In this document: positions 25,574-32,806 of the stretch, in pieces | Numbering within the stretch: the first letter of the stretch is position 1 | How the letters are laid out: every line of letters starts with the position of its first letter | Origin: an uncultured Lachnospiraceae bacterium | Lineage (GTDB): Bacteria; Bacillota; Clostridia; Lachnospirales; Lachnospiraceae | NCBI GenBank assembly: GCA_947593655.1 | Contig: CANQDS010000010.1 | Location: forward strand, 1 to 42,308 | DNA length: 42,308 nt | Direction: 5' to 3' | The notes under the pieces: model-generated | What the model saw: the letters and a program-made list of their open reading frames with translations, nothing else | The model's database searches: none | Told to the model about the DNA's origin: nothing | Made by a program: the position numbers and the translations under genes

Positions 25574-25616
25574 GGCTGCTGCATTGGAGTAAATCCGGAT
25601 GCAGCAGTCTTTTTTT
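25574..25616 (+). terminator. Terminator of tRNA-Tyr
   Basis: CTGCTGCAT (25576-25584) pairs perfectly with ATGCAGCAG (25599-25607), followed by TC and T7. Confidence 0.85.
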
Positions 25617-25640
25617 ACAGGATAAGAAAGAGGTGGGATT

Positions 25641-25811
25641 ATGGGGCTGGAACAACAGGTATATGATTATCAGAAGGAAATTGATGAAAACCGGAAGCAG
25701 GTACGAGAGATGGTGATGGAAAGCTATCGGGATATTGCAAGGGGAAAAGGCCGGGAATGCAGCGAATTTTTTGAGGAATTGGAGAAAAAGTATACGAATG
25801 ACAGAATATAA
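25641..25811 (+). CDS. Small antitoxin of a RelE/ParE-type module
   Basis: A 56-residue acidic and charged protein (MGLEQQVYDYQKEI ... RDIARGKGRECSEFFEELEKKYTND) whose C-terminal part resembles the toxin-wrapping tail of RelB-like antitoxins. It starts at ATG 25641 after GAGGTGGG and overlaps the toxin gene by 14 bases, the usual coupled arrangement. No DNA-binding domain is visible in so short a protein, so how the pair would repress itself is unclear. Bases 25642-25698 are repeated exactly downstream of the toxin. Its role is inferred mainly from position and partner. Confidence 0.65.
   Translation: MGLEQQVYDYQKEIDENRKQVREMVMESYRDIARGKGRECSEFFEELEKKYTNDRI
25642..25698 (+). repeat. 57-bp direct repeat, copy 1 (inside antitoxin)
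   Basis: Identical to 26146-26202. It covers antitoxin codons 1-20 except the first base. Confidence 0.95.
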
Positions 25812-26130
25812 GGTCGTTATCCTGCCATTGGCAGAAGAAGATATTGTGGATCAGACGGACTATATTGCTTTTGAATTGAAATCTCCGGAAACTGCAATCA
25901 ATATGGCACGGGGATTTCAGAAAGTTATTAACGGTTTAAGCCGGTTTCCCAAAAGCCATGAATTAGATGAAGATGAAGAACTGGCATCTTATGGGATCAG
26001 GAAAACTTACTATAAAAATTATAAGATTTATTTTCAGATTGATGAAAAGAGAAAGATCGTATATATATTGAGAGTATTTCATATGCTGGTAGATAGCAGG
26101 GAAAAAATATTGAAAATTTTCCGACAATGA
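25798..26130 (+). CDS. RelE/ParE-family toxin
   Basis: A 110-residue protein of the RelE/ParE fold: MTEYKVVILPLAEEDI, a helical pair (DYIAFELKSPETAINMARGFQKVINGL), the strand region GIRKTYYKNYKIYFQID and a C-terminal VYILRVFHMLVDSREKIL. RelE types cleave ribosome-bound mRNA and ParE types block gyrase; the C-terminal R..H pattern is closer to RelE/YoeB-type toxins, but I would not fix the target. The start ATG 25798 lies inside the antitoxin gene. Base composition is more AT-rich than the neighbours, suggesting acquisition by transfer. It lies directly behind tRNA-Tyr. Confidence 0.85.
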   Translation: MTEYKVVILPLAEEDIVDQTDYIAFELKSPETAINMARGFQKVINGLSRFPKSHELDEDEELASYGIRKTYYKNYKIYFQIDEKRKIVYILRVFHMLVDSREKILKIFRQ

Positions 26131-26228
26131 AAGTGGAAATTCCATTGGGGCTGGAACAACAGGTATATGATTATCAGAAGGAAATTGATGAAAACCGGAA
26201 GCTGCCGCGGGCATTACCCGCGGCTTAA
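26127..26228 (+). pseudogene. Truncated second antitoxin copy
   Basis: A 33-codon frame (MKVEIPLGLEQQVYDYQKEI ...) overlaps the toxin stop codon as ATGA. Codons 7-25 repeat the antitoxin N-terminus exactly at DNA level, after which the frame runs into the hairpin at 26204-26224 and stops. It is probably a recombination remnant, though it would be translatable. Confidence 0.55.
26146..26202 (+). repeat. 57-bp direct repeat, copy 2 (after toxin)
   Basis: Exact copy of 25642-25698, offset by 504 bases. Recombination between the copies would remove the toxin gene and most of the antitoxin gene. Confidence 0.95.
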
Positions 26229-26231
26229 AAT
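26204..26231 (+). terminator. Terminator after the toxin-antitoxin region
   Basis: GCCGCGGG and CCCGCGGC form a perfect 8-bp stem with loop CATTA, followed by TTAAAATTT. It overlaps the end of the convergent lipoprotein gene. Confidence 0.5.
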
Positions 26232-28334
26232 TTGCTCCCACGGCATTGATTCCGCCCACCCGTCGGTATCAAAACCGTCGCGGATGCACTGGCAGTAATA
26301 GCCGTATTTTTCCGCGGCCGGCTGGCCTGCGGAGAGTTTCTCCCGCGCATCGGAAGCGCTGCCCAGATAGTCCTGCATGGCAGTACCGAACATTTCCGCG
26401 CGGTCTTCGGTCGGATAAGTCAGGCCGTAGGAAGAGATATAGTATTCCGGAGTCTGCAGATAAAGCGGATTATCTGCATAGCCGTCATAAGAAAAGAGAT
26501 ATTCATTCCCCGGCGGATTCAAAGAATTCCAGGTGTCCTCGGAATAAACGGAATCCTCATAATAAGCGGTACGGAATTCCAGCCGGCGGTCGATCATATG
26601 GGAAAATTCGTGGCTGACCGTATAATCCCAGTCCCATGCATATTCCGAATCCAACACCATAACCATATAGGAATTGATCTCATTGACAAAACCGCTGGGC
26701 GAATCGAGCATACCCGGCGTGCTGCTGGAGATCGTTCCGGTCAGGTAGATATGGATTCCACGGTTTTCCCCGAAGCACAGCTGCGAGAAAAAGTTTTCCG
26801 GATAGCAGGAAAGAATCCGGGACAATTCATCCAGCGCGGAGGTAAGGACTCCGGGATCGGTTTCCTGTTCCGTGCTGAAACAGTCGATCCTTTCCGGAAT
26901 TTCCGGACCCAGATAGATGGAAATTCCATACTGTGTTTCCAGTGCGTCCGCCCGTGCATTGATATCGGAAAGCGCGCCCCAGTCGTAGTGCTCCGGATCG
27001 TCGATCAGCGTAACGGTGGTACCGTAAGGTTCGCCGTCGTCGGCCGTTTCTCCCTGATAGGAGAAAGGATGGTTTTGCACCAGATGCAGCTCATCCGGAT
27101 AGTATTCCAGCGGCTGCGCCGCATCCGCTGCCGGAACCGAAGGCTCCCAGATCAGCAGATAAGGATGGGCGTCTAACGTGTATACCAGAAGAAAACAGAC
27201 ATCCAGATCCTCCATGTAAGCAAAGCGGTTTCCGATGTAAATGCCGGAATCGGAGGCCGTCTGCCCGCAGTCGTAAGTAAAAGAAGAAAGCACTTCCCCG
27301 GTCGGTGCATAGCGGCAGTAAGAGAGAAGGTGCCGACTGGAGTAGCCGTCGCCTGTTTCCGAAGAAAAGACAATGCTCTCATCCGGCAGCAGAACCGCGT
27401 CGCGGGCATCAGGCCAGTAAAAATAAGAAGGCGCTTCTCCGTGCTCCTGAAAGAGCCAGTACCCGGCGCTGTAGTTGGTATCCGCCAGAACCGCGCCGGA
27501 AGAGAGATCCCCGGTCAGATAGGAAGCGCCCGGAAAAACATCCGCAGTCTCCCATGTCCCGGAATCTACGATGTACATGCAGTAGCCGAGGGAAAGCGGA
27601 TCGGTTCCGCTAAACAGCAGACGGCTGCCGTCCGGGGAAACGCTGCACAAAGACGCATCGAGAAACGGCAGGGCGTGTTTTCCCACCTGGATCGTCTCCG
27701 AAAGAAACGTAAGCTCCAACAGGGCATTTTCGGAATTGCTGCAGGTATACAGGGTATCCGGGCTGCCGGAAGGGTAAAAAACCGTGCGGCAGTCGTCATC
27801 GCTGTTTAATCCGGAAATATCGTAGGAGCCGATGAATTGAAGCTGCCCATCGTACAAAGAAAGCTCTTCTTCTGCGGAATCGATCAAAAGGAGCCGGTCG
27901 CCGGCCACCTGATAATCGTCGCATTGGATTTCCTCCGGCGGGAGCTCGGCGATGAACGAATTCCGCCACGGATCGTAAAGTTCGAACGAATACTGATATT
28001 CCAGTTCCTTTCCGTCCGCATAGATAGCATCCGGTTCGTCAAACGCATGATCGCTGTAATAAGCCTGACCGATAAAAAGGATATTGCCGCCGAAAGCGGC
28101 CAGATCGTTGTAAGGACGGCCGTCAAAAAGACTGCTGTGCAGCTCGTATAAGTTCCCGCAGCCGGATACGGGGGCGGCGTCCTCCCAGAACTGAGGGGAC
28201 GACGGCCGCGGTTCTAGTTCCGGTGCCGTTTCGGAAAAACTGTCCGAGAACAAAGGGTGCTTCGTCTGCGCACAGCCGGCCGCAGCGCAGAGAATCGTAA
28301 GCATGGCAAACAGCGGTAAAATTTTCCGTTTCAT
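26214..28334 (-). CDS. Lipoprotein with propeller-like region and HExxH zincin motif
   Basis: A 706-residue protein with a lipoprotein signal peptide (lipobox AAGC, Cys about 21), probably anchored outside the membrane. Residues ~60-400 hold repeated short beta segments with DG/SG turns (GDRLLLIDS, SPDGSRLLFSG), suggesting a beta-propeller. The C-terminal third has HEFSHMID (HExxH at 575-579) and, about 65 residues later, PTEDRAEMFG with acidic residues at 643, 644 and 647 that could be the third zinc ligand, as in gluzincins such as the anthrax lethal-factor-like group. I therefore suggest a secreted metallopeptidase, without a known substrate. It follows a LacI-type regulator gene by 30 bases and is probably in its operon. 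Confidence 0.75.
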   Translation of the reverse strand: MKRKILPLFAMLTILCAAAGCAQTKHPLFSDSFSETAPELEPRPSSPQFWEDAAPVSGCGNLYELHSSLFDGRPYNDLAAFGGNILFIGQAYYSDHAFDEPDAIYADGKELEYQYSFELYDPWRNSFIAELPPEEIQCDDYQVAGDRLLLIDSAEEELSLYDGQLQFIGSYDISGLNSDDDCRTVFYPSGSPDTLYTCSNSENALLELTFLSETIQVGKHALPFLDASLCSVSPDGSRLLFSGTDPLSLGYCMYIVDSGTWETADVFPGASYLTGDLSSGAVLADTNYSAGYWLFQEHGEAPSYFYWPDARDAVLLPDESIVFSSETGDGYSSRHLLSYCRYAPTGEVLSSFTYDCGQTASDSGIYIGNRFAYMEDLDVCFLLVYTLDAHPYLLIWEPSVPAADAAQPLEYYPDELHLVQNHPFSYQGETADDGEPYGTTVTLIDDPEHYDWGALSDINARADALETQYGISIYLGPEIPERIDCFSTEQETDPGVLTSALDELSRILSCYPENFFSQLCFGENRGIHIYLTGTISSSTPGMLDSPSGFVNEINSYMVMVLDSEYAWDWDYTVSHEFSHMIDRRLEFRTAYYEDSVYSEDTWNSLNPPGNEYLFSYDGYADNPLYLQTPEYYISSYGLTYPTEDRAEMFGTAMQDYLGSASDAREKLSAGQPAAEKYGYYCQCIRDGFDTDGWAESMPWEQILSRG

Positions 28335-28364
28335 AAAAACCCCTTCTTTTTTGCAGATAAAAAA

Positions 28365-29366
28365 TCAACCGGTCGCGCGTACCTTTGCCGTCGAGCCGCG
28401 CTCGATCAGCTGCGGCCGCATCAAAGTCTTGCTGATCGGAATATGGTTGATCAGGGAATTGAGCATGACATAGCCGCACCGACCCAGCTCGTTCCGCTCC
28501 TGACGGATCGTCGTAAGCGGCGGGAACGTCGTCTCCGCCGGAGGAATATCGTCAAAACCGACGACGCTGATATCTTCCGGCACGCGCAGCCCGCGGGAAC
28601 GGCATTCCTTCAGGACGCCCATCGCGATCAGGTCGTTGCCGCAGATGATTGCGGTCGCCCCGGCGGCCAGAAATCCCGGTACATGGTATTTTGCGCTTTC
28701 CGGAACATAGTGCCCGTAAGCCATCAGTTTTTTACGGACAGGGAGCCCCCCGCGCTCCATAGCGCTTTCGAATGCCTCCTGCCGCTGGTCGGAAACCAGA
28801 GAATACAAAGAACCGTTCAGAAACGCGATTTTCTGGTGGCCGAGGGCATGGAGATGGCGGACGACCATATCGATCCCTTCATAGCTGTCGGTGCCGACGC
28901 AGCACACGTTCGGGTTGCAGGAAATAAAATTGTCGAGAAGCACGGTCGGCATGGTCGTATTCGCAAGCTGGCGCATCCATTCGTCGTGCAGCGCAAAGCC
29001 GACCAGAAAAGCCCCGCAGTACCCGTGTTTCAATAAAAAAGTGTCGTATTTTTCCTCTAATTGAAGTTCCGGCGTCATCGGCAGTACAGTTACGTCCCAT
29101 TTGTAGCGGAACGCGTTCTGCTTAAATCCCAGTACGATATCGTATCCGAAATCGCTGGTGGTAAGATATTCCATGTTTTCGATCATCAGGCAGAGTTTGC
29201 GGTGCTCCTCTTTGCGGGAGCGCTTGGTGCTGTATCCCATTTCTACCGCGGTGTCGAGGACGAGCTGGCGCAGTTCCTCGCTGATGTCGCTGGCTCCGTT
29301 CAGCCCTTTGGATACCGTGCTGACGGATACTCCGAGCCGGTTGGCGATGTCTTTGATCGTAGGCAT
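28365..29366 (-). CDS. LacI-family transcriptional regulator
   Basis: A 333-residue regulator: an N-terminal LacI helix-turn-helix (TIKDIANRLGVSVSTVSKGLNG, about 3-24), then a hinge and a periplasmic-binding-protein-like effector domain (about 60-333). The effector domain has VLLDNFISCNPNVCCVGTDSYEGIDM and ICGNDLIAMGVLKECRSRGLRVPEDISVVGFDDIPPAETTFPPLTTI. Such proteins normally respond to sugars, but no sugar transport or catabolic gene is present here; the only gene in its unit is the HExxH lipoprotein. It has its own sigma-A promoter. Confidence 0.93.
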   Translation of the reverse strand: MPTIKDIANRLGVSVSTVSKGLNGASDISEELRQLVLDTAVEMGYSTKRSRKEEHRKLCLMIENMEYLTTSDFGYDIVLGFKQNAFRYKWDVTVLPMTPELQLEEKYDTFLLKHGYCGAFLVGFALHDEWMRQLANTTMPTVLLDNFISCNPNVCCVGTDSYEGIDMVVRHLHALGHQKIAFLNGSLYSLVSDQRQEAFESAMERGGLPVRKKLMAYGHYVPESAKYHVPGFLAAGATAIICGNDLIAMGVLKECRSRGLRVPEDISVVGFDDIPPAETTFPPLTTIRQERNELGRCGYVMLNSLINHIPISKTLMRPQLIERGSTAKVRATG

Positions 29367-29407
29367 AAGTGTAAACCTTTCTTTCCGTTGTAATTTCTTT
29401 TACCCTT

Positions 29408-29436
29408 ATTATAATGTACGTTGTCCCCGGAATCAA
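29408..29436 (-). promoter_or_regulatory. Sigma-A promoter of the lacI-type gene
   Basis: On the minus strand TTGATT (29431-29436), 17 bases, then a perfect TATAAT (29408-29413), 41 bases before the start codon. Confidence 0.65.
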
Positions 29437-29461
29437 TATTTTCGAAAAGAATGCAGAAAAT

Positions 29462-29540
29462 AACAAAAACGGGGCTGCCGCACGAAGGAACACCAGCAAA
29501 AGCAACAAGATCCTGCTGAATCCTTACTGCGACAGCCCCG
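29462..29540 (-). terminator. Long-stem terminator of the VTC operon
   Basis: On the minus strand CGGGGCTGTCGCA (29540-29528) pairs with TGCGGCAGCCCCG (29482-29470), with a large loop that can fold further, followed by TTTTTGTTA. It lies just after the carbohydrate-binding lipoprotein gene. Confidence 0.75.
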
Positions 29541-29546
29541 ATTTCT

Positions 29547-31304
29547 TTAAAGCGAATCGGCCGGCTGTGAACTGCTTCCGGAACTGCCGGACGGAGCCGA
29601 ACCCGAATCGCCGGAAGGCGGAGTACCCATGCCGCCGGACGGAGCGGAGCCTGAATCACCGGAAGGCGGAGTACCCATGCCGCCGGACGGAGCCGAGTCC
29701 GAATCGCCGGAAGGCGGAGTACCCATGCCGCCGGACGGAGCCGAGTCCGAATCGCCGGAAGGAGGAGTTCCCATATCACCGGACGGAAGTTCTCCGTCCG
29801 GGAAACCGCCTCTCATACCGCCGCGGCTGCGGCCGCCGTTTTCCATATCGCCGCTGCCCATGCTGCCGCCCATGTCACCGTTCTTCATACCGCCGCCCAT
29901 GCCGCCGTTATTCATGCCGTTTCCGGCGGAATTATAGATCAGTCCGGACATGGTGACGGAAACGGAATCGGAACCGGCGGAAATCGTATAGGTTCCGTCT
30001 TCTGTGATCTGCGGGCAGCTGACTACCACGCAGTTGTAGGAACGTCCCGGATCAAAGGAAAGAAGTTCGTTTCCGTCGGCATCCAGCAGACGCACGGTTT
30101 CCGATGAGGAGCCGGATAAGGCGGTCAGGATGCTTCCCTGCGTGGAACTGCTGCCGAAATTCTGCGCCATGCCACTGTAACCGGTGGCAAGAAAGACGCC
30201 GCCGTTTATCGTGCCGCTTCCCGCATAGTCCAGGGCGCTGTTTCCGTCGTTTTCCGGTCCTGCCACATAGATCTCGCCGCCGTTGATCAGAAGGCTGCCG
30301 TTGGAATCGATGCCGTCGCCGTCTGCGGTGATCGTAAGCTGTCCGCCGTTGATCGTGATCGTGCAGCTGTCGTCTGCGGCAAACGGATCATTGGAAGCGG
30401 AAGCCGATGCATTGGAAGCATTCAGCCCGTCGTCGCTTGCGCAGATCGCGGCGCTGCCGCCGTCCATAACGATCGTCTGGCCTTCGATTCCCTCCTGACA
30501 GGTGCTTACGGTGATCGTTCCGTCCGCAAGATAGAAGATCCCGTCAGAGTGAAGGGCGTCTTTCCCGGCGGACAGATCCAGCGTCCCGTCTGCGATCCGG
30601 ATGCTGTCTTTTCCGGAAACGGTATGGGATGCGGCCGTGATCTGATACGTTCCGCCCGCGATCACCAGATCGTCTTTCGATACGATCCCGTGGCCGTATG
30701 AGCAGGAAACGTTTAAGGAGCCGCTGCCGTTTATGGTGAGGTCTTCTTTGGAAAATACGGCGGCGTCAATATTGTTTTCGTCGATCGCTTCAAATTCGCC
30801 CGTTGTGGAAAGCGTATTTTTGGAATCGGGAGCCAGCGTCAGAAACACCTTATCCGCCTGAAGGATATAGACCGCGGCGCTGGTGCTGTTCGTTACCGAT
30901 GCATTGTCCAGCACGAGCTGCACTTTTTCCGTTTTGTCCGTATTGACCACGATCTGTCCTTCGGATAATTCGCCGGAAAGAAGGTAGGTGCCTTCTTCGG
31001 TGATCGTAACCGTATTGCCGTCTACCGTGACGGAAGCGGAATCGCATTCCGTCGCCTGATCGCTTAAGCGGATCGATACCGCGCTGTTTTCGTCATAACC
31101 GGCGTCGAGGTCCCGGTCGGTAAACATGCTGGCCGCATCAACCGTTTCCACGGAAGTGTTTTGAGCGGAAGAGCTGTTGGAGCCGGAATCGGCGGATGGA
31201 TTTGCGGCGGAACCGGCGCTGCAGCCGCAGAGCGAGGCCGCCAGCAGGGCGGATGCCAGAAACAGGCTGTTTTTCATCTTTTTATTTCTATTTTTATAAC
31301 TCAT
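29547..31304 (-). CDS. Carbohydrate-binding-domain lipoprotein with repeat tail
   Basis: A 585-residue lipoprotein: signal peptide ending LCGCS (Cys about 28), then a long right-handed beta-solenoid-like region (about 60-460) with repeated DG/NG turns (ITINGGQLTITADGDGIDSNGSLLINGGEIYV). This is the type annotated as a carbohydrate-binding domain (DUF4353) in Lachnospiraceae. A Gly/Met/Asn-rich stretch (about 475-515) follows, then four 16-residue repeats of the MGTPPSGDSDSAPSGG type and a Ser-rich end. The start at 31304 was chosen because AGGAGG lies 9 bases upstream and the signal peptide follows. The longer frame from 31367 adds a charged tail. It overlaps the DUF4956 gene by 11 bases. It is probably a surface protein binding glycan; no enzyme motif is seen. 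Confidence 0.82.
   Translation of the reverse strand: MSYKNRNKKMKNSLFLASALLAASLCGCSAGSAANPSADSGSNSSSAQNTSVETVDAASMFTDRDLDAGYDENSAVSIRLSDQATECDSASVTVDGNTVTITEEGTYLLSGELSEGQIVVNTDKTEKVQLVLDNASVTNSTSAAVYILQADKVFLTLAPDSKNTLSTTGEFEAIDENNIDAAVFSKEDLTINGSGSLNVSCSYGHGIVSKDDLVIAGGTYQITAASHTVSGKDSIRIADGTLDLSAGKDALHSDGIFYLADGTITVSTCQEGIEGQTIVMDGGSAAICASDDGLNASNASASASNDPFAADDSCTITINGGQLTITADGDGIDSNGSLLINGGEIYVAGPENDGNSALDYAGSGTINGGVFLATGYSGMAQNFGSSSTQGSILTALSGSSSETVRLLDADGNELLSFDPGRSYNCVVVSCPQITEDGTYTISAGSDSVSVTMSGLIYNSAGNGMNNGGMGGGMKNGDMGGSMGSGDMENGGRSRGGMRGGFPDGELPSGDMGTPPSGDSDSAPSGGMGTPPSGDSDSAPSGGMGTPPSGDSGSAPSGGMGTPPSGDSGSAPSGSSGSSSQPADSL
29583..29775 (-). repeat. Four 48-bp tandem repeats in the lipoprotein tail
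   Basis: Nearly identical 48-base units encode MGTPPSGDS(D/G)SAPSG(G/S) four times in a row. The units differ at a few bases only, as expected of a slippage-prone minisatellite. Confidence 0.85.
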
Positions 31305-31986
31305 AAGCGTTTGCCTCCTGTCTTGCGATGCTGATCTCCAGATTTCCGTTCCGGCACCGCAGTTCATCGATCAATTCTTTTTCTTTCGTAATATCTTTTA
31401 AAATTATATTGTAATTTAATTTAAAGAGACTTCCCATATTCGTGGTTTTCACGGATACCATCTCATACGATACGGTGTATTTTTTGAGCAGATCGTCAAA
31501 TAATTCGCTGTAATTGAGATCTTCCGGTATCGTAATGTGCAACGTTTTTTCGGTCATCGGATGCTTCGGGATACCGAACCCGGCCGCGGTAAAGAGGAGC
31601 ATGGCAAGCCCCAGCAGCAGGGAAAATAAAACGGCGTAGCCTAGAAATCCCATGCCCGTTACCAGTCCTGCGCCCATAGCCAGAAAGATCATTCCGATCT
31701 CTTTTGCGGTGCCCGGTACGGAGCGGAAGCGCACAAGGCTGAACGTGCCCGCCACGGCGACGCCCGCGCCGATATTGCCGTTGACCATCATAATGACGAC
31801 GCAGACGATGGCGGGCAGGAGTGCTAGCGTGATCACAAAACTCTGCGTGGTGTGCGTTTTAAAGCTGTATACCCATGCAAAAAAGATGCCGATGACCAGC
31901 GATACCGCGATGCAGAGCAAAAACTGCGGAATGGAGACCGCGGATGTTCCGGTGTTAAAAATTCCCTGAAATAATGTGTTAAGCAT
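31294..31986 (-). CDS. DUF4956 membrane protein
   Basis: A 230-residue protein with four predicted membrane segments (about 18-38, 50-68, 72-90 and 105-135) and a cytoplasmic C-terminal domain (about 145-230, LHITIPEDLNYSELFDDLLKKY...). The motif AGTFSLVRFRSVPGTAKEIGMIF between segments is typical of DUF4956. Genes of this family often sit next to VTC-domain proteins, as here (8-base overlap with the VTC gene). Its biochemical role is unknown; a channel or partner for the VTC protein is a reasonable guess. Confidence 0.85.
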   Translation of the reverse strand: MLNTLFQGIFNTGTSAVSIPQFLLCIAVSLVIGIFFAWVYSFKTHTTQSFVITLALLPAIVCVVIMMVNGNIGAGVAVAGTFSLVRFRSVPGTAKEIGMIFLAMGAGLVTGMGFLGYAVLFSLLLGLAMLLFTAAGFGIPKHPMTEKTLHITIPEDLNYSELFDDLLKKYTVSYEMVSVKTTNMGSLFKLNYNIILKDITKEKELIDELRCRNGNLEISIARQEANAYEL

Positions 31987-32698
31987 AATGACAGATCCCT
32001 CCGTTTCTTTCGGTGTTGTATTGTGTCTGGTAAGCGGTCCCGTACTTGGAAAAAGATGTTTTGTAAATATGTTCTTCGCTCAGCAGAGAGGCCAGCCAGA
32101 GCGGGATCGCGTCTTTTGTCTTGATTTCCATCAGTACCTGACCATTGTCAAGGAGCGGCGTGCCGTAAATGCCGCTGCGCAGGGAGAGGTTTTCCGTCCT
32201 CCAGAGAATGTTCTCATCGAACGTCATCCGGAAATCGGGATCTTCCTTCCCGTAAAACGCTTCCCGCTGATAGGAAAGCAGCATCGCCGGGGCGAGATCT
32301 CCGTAGCGCCTGCGGGTGTAGTCGATCTCGTGGATGATCTGGGTGTTTAAGACCGGTTTTTCCTGAAACAGGTACTGTTCCGCTTCTTTTTCCGTCATCC
32401 CGACACGCCGCTTGTATACGACGGAATCGTATTTCTTTTTCAGTTCCACAAACACCGTGGTGCCGCCGTCCGCGACGCCGTAGCTCCGGAGCCGCAGCTT
32501 CTCTTTATAAAGCGGATGCTCCATAGAGCGGCGGACCAGCAGATGGTCCGGGGTGTCGAAGTAAAGGCTCTGGATCGTGCTTTTGCCGTGAGGATCCGGA
32601 ACCATATACGGTTCCATTTCCTTTTGGATGAAATCCCGCTGCGCACGCGTCAGCAGGTATTTCAGTTCATATCGTTTAAAAATCATCTGGTCGCTCAT
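31979..32698 (-). CDS. VTC-domain protein (polyphosphate-polymerase-like)
   Basis: A 239-residue VTC domain with the triphosphate-tunnel fold: FKRYELKYLL, IQSLYFDTPDHLLVRR, KLRLRSYG, VFVELKKKYDSVVYKRR and a C-terminal LMEIKTKDAIPLWL. In yeast this domain (Vtc4) makes polyphosphate from ATP; the basic tunnel residues (KY, RLR, ELKKK, YKRR) and acidic metal ligands (VE, ME) are present. In bacteria the role of stand-alone VTC proteins is largely inferred. It is the first gene of a three-gene overlapping operon with DUF4956 and a carbohydrate-binding lipoprotein. The ribosome binding site is AGGAGG, 10 bases before the ATG. Confidence 0.85.
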   Translation of the reverse strand: MSDQMIFKRYELKYLLTRAQRDFIQKEMEPYMVPDPHGKSTIQSLYFDTPDHLLVRRSMEHPLYKEKLRLRSYGVADGGTTVFVELKKKYDSVVYKRRVGMTEKEAEQYLFQEKPVLNTQIIHEIDYTRRRYGDLAPAMLLSYQREAFYGKEDPDFRMTFDENILWRTENLSLRSGIYGTPLLDNGQVLMEIKTKDAIPLWLASLLSEEHIYKTSFSKYGTAYQTQYNTERNGGICHYA

Positions 32699-32772
32699 TG
32701 TTGATTCCTCCTGATTGATCCTGCAGGGTTTTTCCCGCTTTTTTGGGAGGCACCCTGTTGTTTTATGAGTGC

Positions 32773-32805
32773 AGTTTAACAGGGGAACCTTAAACGAACT
32801 TTAAA
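32773..32805 (-). promoter_or_regulatory. Operator and -10 of the VTC operon
   Basis: On the plus strand the operator reads CCTTAAA (32788-32794), CGAA, then CTTTAAA (32799-32805), two half-sites 11 bases apart. A possible -10 (TAAACT on the minus strand, 32773-32778) lies 9 bases downstream. The same arrangement precedes the response regulator gene at 34101-34778. Confidence 0.6.
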
Positions 32806-32806
32806 G

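Noticed and set aside
29367-29407. LacI-type palindromic operator near the lacI-type promoter
   Set aside because: GTAA-N6-TTAC is present, but the central CG and the usual symmetry are absent, so I do not call an operator.
29583-29775. Regularly spaced repeats as a possible CRISPR array
   Set aside because: The units are contiguous 48-bp coding repeats with no unique spacers, and no cas gene is present. The SSGN repeats at 11761-11940 were rejected for the same reason.
29414-29956. Plus-strand frame with Arg/Pro repeats opposite the lipoprotein tail
   Set aside because: It is a by-product of the 48-bp repeats on the other strand and runs through the terminator of the minus-strand operon.
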